This document shows positions 5,786 to 8,649 of a DNA stretch of 8,649 nucleotides, one piece after another (position 1 is the first letter of the stretch; the number at the start of each line of letters is the position of its first letter). The notes under the pieces were generated by a model. The model did no database searches and had not been told where the DNA came from. It saw only the letters and a list, made by a program, of their open reading frames with translations. Source of the DNA: Saprospiraceae bacterium (lineage in GTDB: Bacteria; Bacteroidota; Bacteroidia; Chitinophagales; Saprospiraceae); contig JACMMM010000736.1 of NCBI GenBank assembly GCA_014379065.1, positions 1 through 8,649 of the forward strand, in the 5' to 3' direction. A program made the translations under genes and the position numbers.

Positions 5786-8514
5786 CCTCTCCCACTCTCG
5801 CCCACCATCTTCCTTATCGCTTGATTAAACCCCTCCGTTTCCATCAAATCTTCCAGCGCGATATGCGCCCTGTAGCGCCAATAATGTTTCGGGTTTGAAG
5901 GAACATTGATGCGCTCGTCGTGCGGGTTTTTGCGACGGAGTGTTTCGTCCATGCCCAAAAGGTCTTGCAGCTGGAAAATCGCCCACATGGCCGGAGAGTG
6001 GAAATGCTGTTCGAGCAAGATCTTGTTCACCCAAGCCTCACAGAAGTAGGGCGCTTCGCCTGAGCGTTGCAGTATCTCGTTATAAAAACGCTGTGTGAGG
6101 GCACGATCTTCTTCCCACCAGCCGCGCAGAGTGCTCATATCGTGGGTACTGGGTGTTACGACAGACAAATAGGGTGCGTCTTTCGGATGAAAAAACGTTG
6201 CACCTGTGGCTTTGGGCATCCGCTGAATTTCGAGACTGAGAATGCCGAGTTCTTGCATCACATCGGGCACGCAGCCTGGTACCATGCCGAGGTCTTCGCC
6301 GCAGATTAGCATTTGGGTGGCGGCTTTCAGCGCGGGCAGTTTTTCCATGGCCTCGCGTTGCCAAAAATCATCTTGCCGACGGTAGAAATAATCAAGGTAC
6401 AAGGCTTTGAGCGCGGCCTTCACGCCCTCTGGCAGGTGCTTGAACGAGGAGGTTTTTTCAATGCCAAATCGAAAAGCGAAACCGCCCCCTCCAGCCCCCC
6501 CATGAGGAGCAGAGAGAAGGATTACATTTGAAATCAAACTGTACAACCCATCGCGCACCAGCCCGAGAAAATCGTTTGGTGGCTGGGTTTTCATCCAAGC
6601 CTTTACCTTTTGCTGGGTGTCAAACTCCGGCTTCAAATCATAGCGGCCATCGGGGCGGACCACCAAGAATTGTGCAGCCACCTGCGCAGCTTCAGTACTA
6701 AAAACCTCCTGCAACACCTTATCCGTGATGTATGGACGGCACAATCGGTCGTGATCAAAACCAATCCCTGCTTTCCGAAATTCTTCTTCTGTGACGGGAA
6801 TAGCGGGCACAAATTGCCCCAAAATCCCCTCGATAGCATCCATCGGAATGCTCCAGATGCGGAAGAACCCGAGGATATGGTCAATGCGGAAAGCATCGAA
6901 ATACAGGCTCATCTGCTCAAAACGCTGCCGCCACCAAGCGAAGCCGTCGGCTTTCATTTTGGCCCAATTGTAGGTCGGGAAACCCCAATTCTGACCTTTC
7001 TCTGCAAAATCGTCGGGCGGGGCGCCTGCCTGGGCATTCATGTCGTACAAGTCCGGCGCGACCCAGGCATCGCAGGAGTAGCGGTAGATGCCGATGGGGA
7101 TGTCGCCTTTCATCGAGAGGCCGTTGGCGTGGGCGTAGTCGGCGGCGGATTTTAGTTGCAAATGCAGATGCCATTGCACAAAAAGATGCAGACCGATTTG
7201 GTCGGAGGTGTTGACAGAATTGGCTATGTTTTTTTTGACAGGATGGACAGGATTTGCAGGATGGAGAGGGGTGAGCAGCTTATCAATATCAGCCTGTTTG
7301 AACTTTGAATATTTGCTCCAGTGGCTAAAATCAGCGGTGCCATTTGCATCGCGCAGCCAGCAAAAAACGGCGTAGGGTGCGAGCCAGTGTTTGTTCGATT
7401 CGTAGTAAGCCTGATAGTCTGCGTCCTTGATCCAATCGGCTTTTTGCAAGTCGTAGAGTTGGCGGATAATGTCCCATTTCGTTTGTAAAACTGCTTCGTA
7501 ATCAACGGCTTCGAGCGCGTTCATGGCTTTTTGTTTTTTCAAATATGGCTTCAATACTGCCGCGTGTTTTGTCCCGGCCAATTGCTCCATGTTCAAATAA
7601 ATAGGGTGCAAAGCAAAGGCCGAAATCGCCGAATAAGGGTACGAATCCACCCAAGTGTGCGTGGCGGTGGTGTCGTTGATGGGCAGCAATTGGATGAGTT
7701 TTAAGCCCACGGATTTTGCCCAATCCACCAACAGAGGCAGGTCGGTAAACTCGCCCACGCCCCAACTTTTTTTGCTGCGCAAACTGAATACGGGGATCGC
7801 CACGCCCGCGCCTTTCCAGTTGGGTAAGGGCAAGCGGGCGAAGTTGTCGTGAAAAAGGGTTGAGAGTTGAGGGTTGAGGGTTGAGATTTGGCCAGCGTAA
7901 ATCGGGCGATTCCCGCCTTCTTCAAAGCCGAGAAACTTGTTCGTTCGCGTATTCCAAACACCGTATTTGTAGCTCAGCGGGAATTCTTCTTGCGATAGAT
8001 CGAGGCAGGTTTCCCACCAAGCGCCGATGGATTTCAACAAGATGGGTGCAGTAGTATCCCAATTGCGGAGCGCCTTGCCATGACCGAGCAAGCATAGGGC
8101 CTCATCATCTTTTAAAAGCGGCGCTTTAACTTTGAAAGTATGTGTAGAAGGTGATTTTTTGGGCTTTTGCTCCGTTGGCCTCCGTTCCAATGAGCGGAAT
8201 GGCTGGGTGGTGAACACATTTCCCAATGAGCCCATCGGATTGAAAAAGTCATGAACTTCCAATAATTCGGCCTTCAAATCGGCAAAATCAAGCCGACGAT
8301 GGGGATCAGTTTCGGGTTTGATGAGACCGTCTGCCGTATGAAATTCGTAGGAATAGGCCAGCCCATTGGGGAATAGAGCAGGCGCAATGTCGAGGCTTAT
8401 AAAACAGTAGTCATCGCTGAGGTATTCGAGCGGATGCCGTTGACCATTTGGAAAACAGAGCGAAAAAGATTCGCCAAACTTCGTGGCGTAGCGGAGATAG
8501 AAGTGGACTTTCAT
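5782..8514 (-). CDS. malQ: 4-alpha-glucanotransferase, GH77 with tandem CBM20 (MalQ/DPE2 type)
   Basis: This 910-residue enzyme should transfer glucan chains between malto-oligosaccharides and glycogen or other alpha-glucans in the cytoplasm. Two starch-binding CBM20 domains come first (about 1-95, and about 126-205 ending FEEGGNR), then a GH77 barrel (about 227-900). GH77 motifs include GVAIPVFSLRS, GDIPIGIYRYS, GQNWGFPTYNW, the nucleophile D545 in FRIDHILGFF, the acid/base E740 in CGEDLGMVP and the stabilising D792 in PSTHDMSTLRGWW. The nucleophile and acid/base are 195 residues apart, much more than in short amylomaltases; with the CBM20 pair this marks the DPE2-like subgroup. The frame runs up to 8592, but those extra 26 codons are the arm of an inverted repeat, and MKVHFYLRYATKFG at 8514 matches a CBM20 N-terminus, so I use 8514. 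Three short low-complexity inserts interrupt it in frame. All catalytic residues are intact, so it is probably active. Confidence 0.93.
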   Translation of the reverse strand: MKVHFYLRYATKFGESFSLCFPNGQRHPLEYLSDDYCFISLDIAPALFPNGLAYSYEFHTADGLIKPETDPHRRLDFADLKAELLEVHDFFNPMGSLGNVFTTQPFRSLERRPTEQKPKKSPSTHTFKVKAPLLKDDEALCLLGHGKALRNWDTTAPILLKSIGAWWETCLDLSQEEFPLSYKYGVWNTRTNKFLGFEEGGNRPIYAGQISTLNPQLSTLFHDNFARLPLPNWKGAGVAIPVFSLRSKKSWGVGEFTDLPLLVDWAKSVGLKLIQLLPINDTTATHTWVDSYPYSAISAFALHPIYLNMEQLAGTKHAAVLKPYLKKQKAMNALEAVDYEAVLQTKWDIIRQLYDLQKADWIKDADYQAYYESNKHWLAPYAVFCWLRDANGTADFSHWSKYSKFKQADIDKLLTPLHPANPVHPVKKNIANSVNTSDQIGLHLFVQWHLHLQLKSAADYAHANGLSMKGDIPIGIYRYSCDAWVAPDLYDMNAQAGAPPDDFAEKGQNWGFPTYNWAKMKADGFAWWRQRFEQMSLYFDAFRIDHILGFFRIWSIPMDAIEGILGQFVPAIPVTEEEFRKAGIGFDHDRLCRPYITDKVLQEVFSTEAAQVAAQFLVVRPDGRYDLKPEFDTQQKVKAWMKTQPPNDFLGLVRDGLYSLISNVILLSAPHGGAGGGGFAFRFGIEKTSSFKHLPEGVKAALKALYLDYFYRRQDDFWQREAMEKLPALKAATQMLICGEDLGMVPGCVPDVMQELGILSLEIQRMPKATGATFFHPKDAPYLSVVTPSTHDMSTLRGWWEEDRALTQRFYNEILQRSGEAPYFCEAWVNKILLEQHFHSPAMWAIFQLQDLLGMDETLRRKNPHDERINVPSNPKHYWRYRAHIALEDLMETEGFNQAIRKMVGESGRG
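6481..6510 (-). repeat. G/C-homopolymer insert within malQ
   Basis: On the coding strand this is a G-run-rich stretch, including a run of seven G (6501-6495) and one of five G, encoding APHGGAGGGG. It sits between the strand ending SNVILLS and the conserved FAFRFGIEKTSSF segment, where the family normally has a short acidic turn. The frame is kept. Confidence 0.5.
7237..7264. repeat. GACAGGATG tandem repeat within malQ
   Basis: Three 9-10-bp units, gacaggatg, gacaggattt and gcaggatgg, follow a run of eight T (7229-7236). On the coding strand, 7272-7231 reads TPLHPANPVHPVKK, with the repeated HPxNPVHPV pattern. It lies in a region leading into the conserved GLHLFVQWHLHLQL strand, at a presumed surface loop, and keeps the frame. 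Confidence 0.75.
7857..7884. repeat. GGGTTGA heptamer array within malQ
   Basis: Four consecutive 7-bp units, gggttga, gagttga, gggttga and gggttga, are present. On the coding strand they encode STLNPQLSTL (about residues 211-220 of MalQ), exactly in the linker between the second CBM20 domain and the GH77 barrel. A degenerate relative lies in the intergenic region at 4823-4852. Confidence 0.9.
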
Positions 8515-8527
8515 GGAAATGTTTGTG

Positions 8528-8639
8528 CCGCACCCCCTACCCATAAAGGGGAGTCTATCCGAAGTAGGCATAATTGTTTTGTTTTTAAACAAATTATGCC
8601 TACTTCGGATAGACTCCCCTTTAGGGGTAGGGGGTGCGG
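8528..8639. repeat. Long inverted repeat: 48-bp arms with one mismatch
   Basis: Arm 8528-8575 (begins ccgcaccccctaccc) pairs with 8592-8639 at 47 of 48 positions; the only mismatch is 8543 (A) against 8624 (G). Four further pairs form inside (8576-8579 with 8587-8590) if one base bulges, leaving a T-rich loop. Each arm nests a smaller palindrome around CCCCTTTAGGGG, perfect in the right arm and damaged by the mismatch in the left. No T-tract follows on either strand. It ends 13 nt upstream of the malQ ATG on the minus strand. The gene beyond the right arm is outside the window. Confidence 0.97.
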
Positions 8640-8649
8640 ACCAGAATTA

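Noticed and set aside
6610..7155. 181-codon plus-strand frame inside malQ, and other overlapping frames such as 830-1069 and 5246-5731
   Set aside because: They are antisense or shifted to genes with strong family motifs and show no recognisable domain of their own.
7229..7236. Frameshift in malQ at the T8 run or the C7 run at 6495-6501
   Set aside because: The frame continues correctly through both, and conserved GH77 motifs follow in the same frame.
8515..8592. 26-codon extension of malQ back to an ATG at 8592
   Set aside because: The codons are the left arm and loop of the long inverted repeat, and homology to a CBM20 N-terminus starts at the ATG at 8514.
3254..8639. Reading the two long inverted repeats as Rho-independent terminators
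   Set aside because: Stems of 41 and 48 bp are much too long, neither strand has a following T-tract, and their near edge abuts start codons rather than stop codons.

Overview
The window reads as part of a genome from the phylum Bacteroidota, most likely an uncultured or environmental Saprospiria/Chitinophagia-type bacterium. This is an inference. It rests on a secreted protein with a type IX secretion (T9SS) C-terminal sorting domain, a LytS-type histidine kinase paired with a LytTR response regulator, a long 4-alpha-glucanotransferase with two N-terminal CBM20 domains, the lack of clear Shine-Dalgarno sequences, one match to the Bacteroidota -7 box (TAnnTTTG), and many short tandem repeats between genes. 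No rRNA, tRNA, CRISPR array, transposase or phage gene is visible.

Layout. Positions 1-542 (+) hold the 3' end of an unrecognised, probably exported protein. It converges, with a 5-nt gap, on a minus-strand block: ABC transporter permease (4658-3417), LytS-type histidine kinase (3234-2221), T9SS-sorted secreted protein (2198-1287) and LytTR response regulator (1249-548). The last three are closely spaced and look like one operon with the secreted protein between the two signalling genes. Position 4659-5047 is a repeat-rich intergenic region. Position 5048-5785 (+) is pgeF (YfiH/Cu-oxidase_4 family). It converges, with stop codons overlapping, on a 910-residue MalQ/DPE2-type 4-alpha-glucanotransferase (8514-5782, -).

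How the genes work together. The kinase and regulator should form a signalling pair that could control the adjacent permease and/or the secreted protein. pgeF (cell-wall precursor quality control) and malQ (alpha-glucan metabolism) look like unrelated housekeeping genes.

The most unusual content is repeat structure. Two very long inverted repeats, a perfect 41-bp arm pair at 3254-3356 and a 48-bp arm pair with one mismatch at 8528-8639, each end 13-19 nt upstream of the start codon of a minus-strand gene. They have unrelated sequences and neither is followed by a T-tract. Heptamer tandem repeats of two families (AATGAYR and GGGTTGA) and two REP-like palindromes fill the intergenic space. The malQ coding sequence carries three short low-complexity inserts, two of them tandem repeats, in frame and at presumed linkers or loops. 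No clearly new multigene system is visible; the hairpins and the repeat-invaded malQ are the best candidates for something undescribed.
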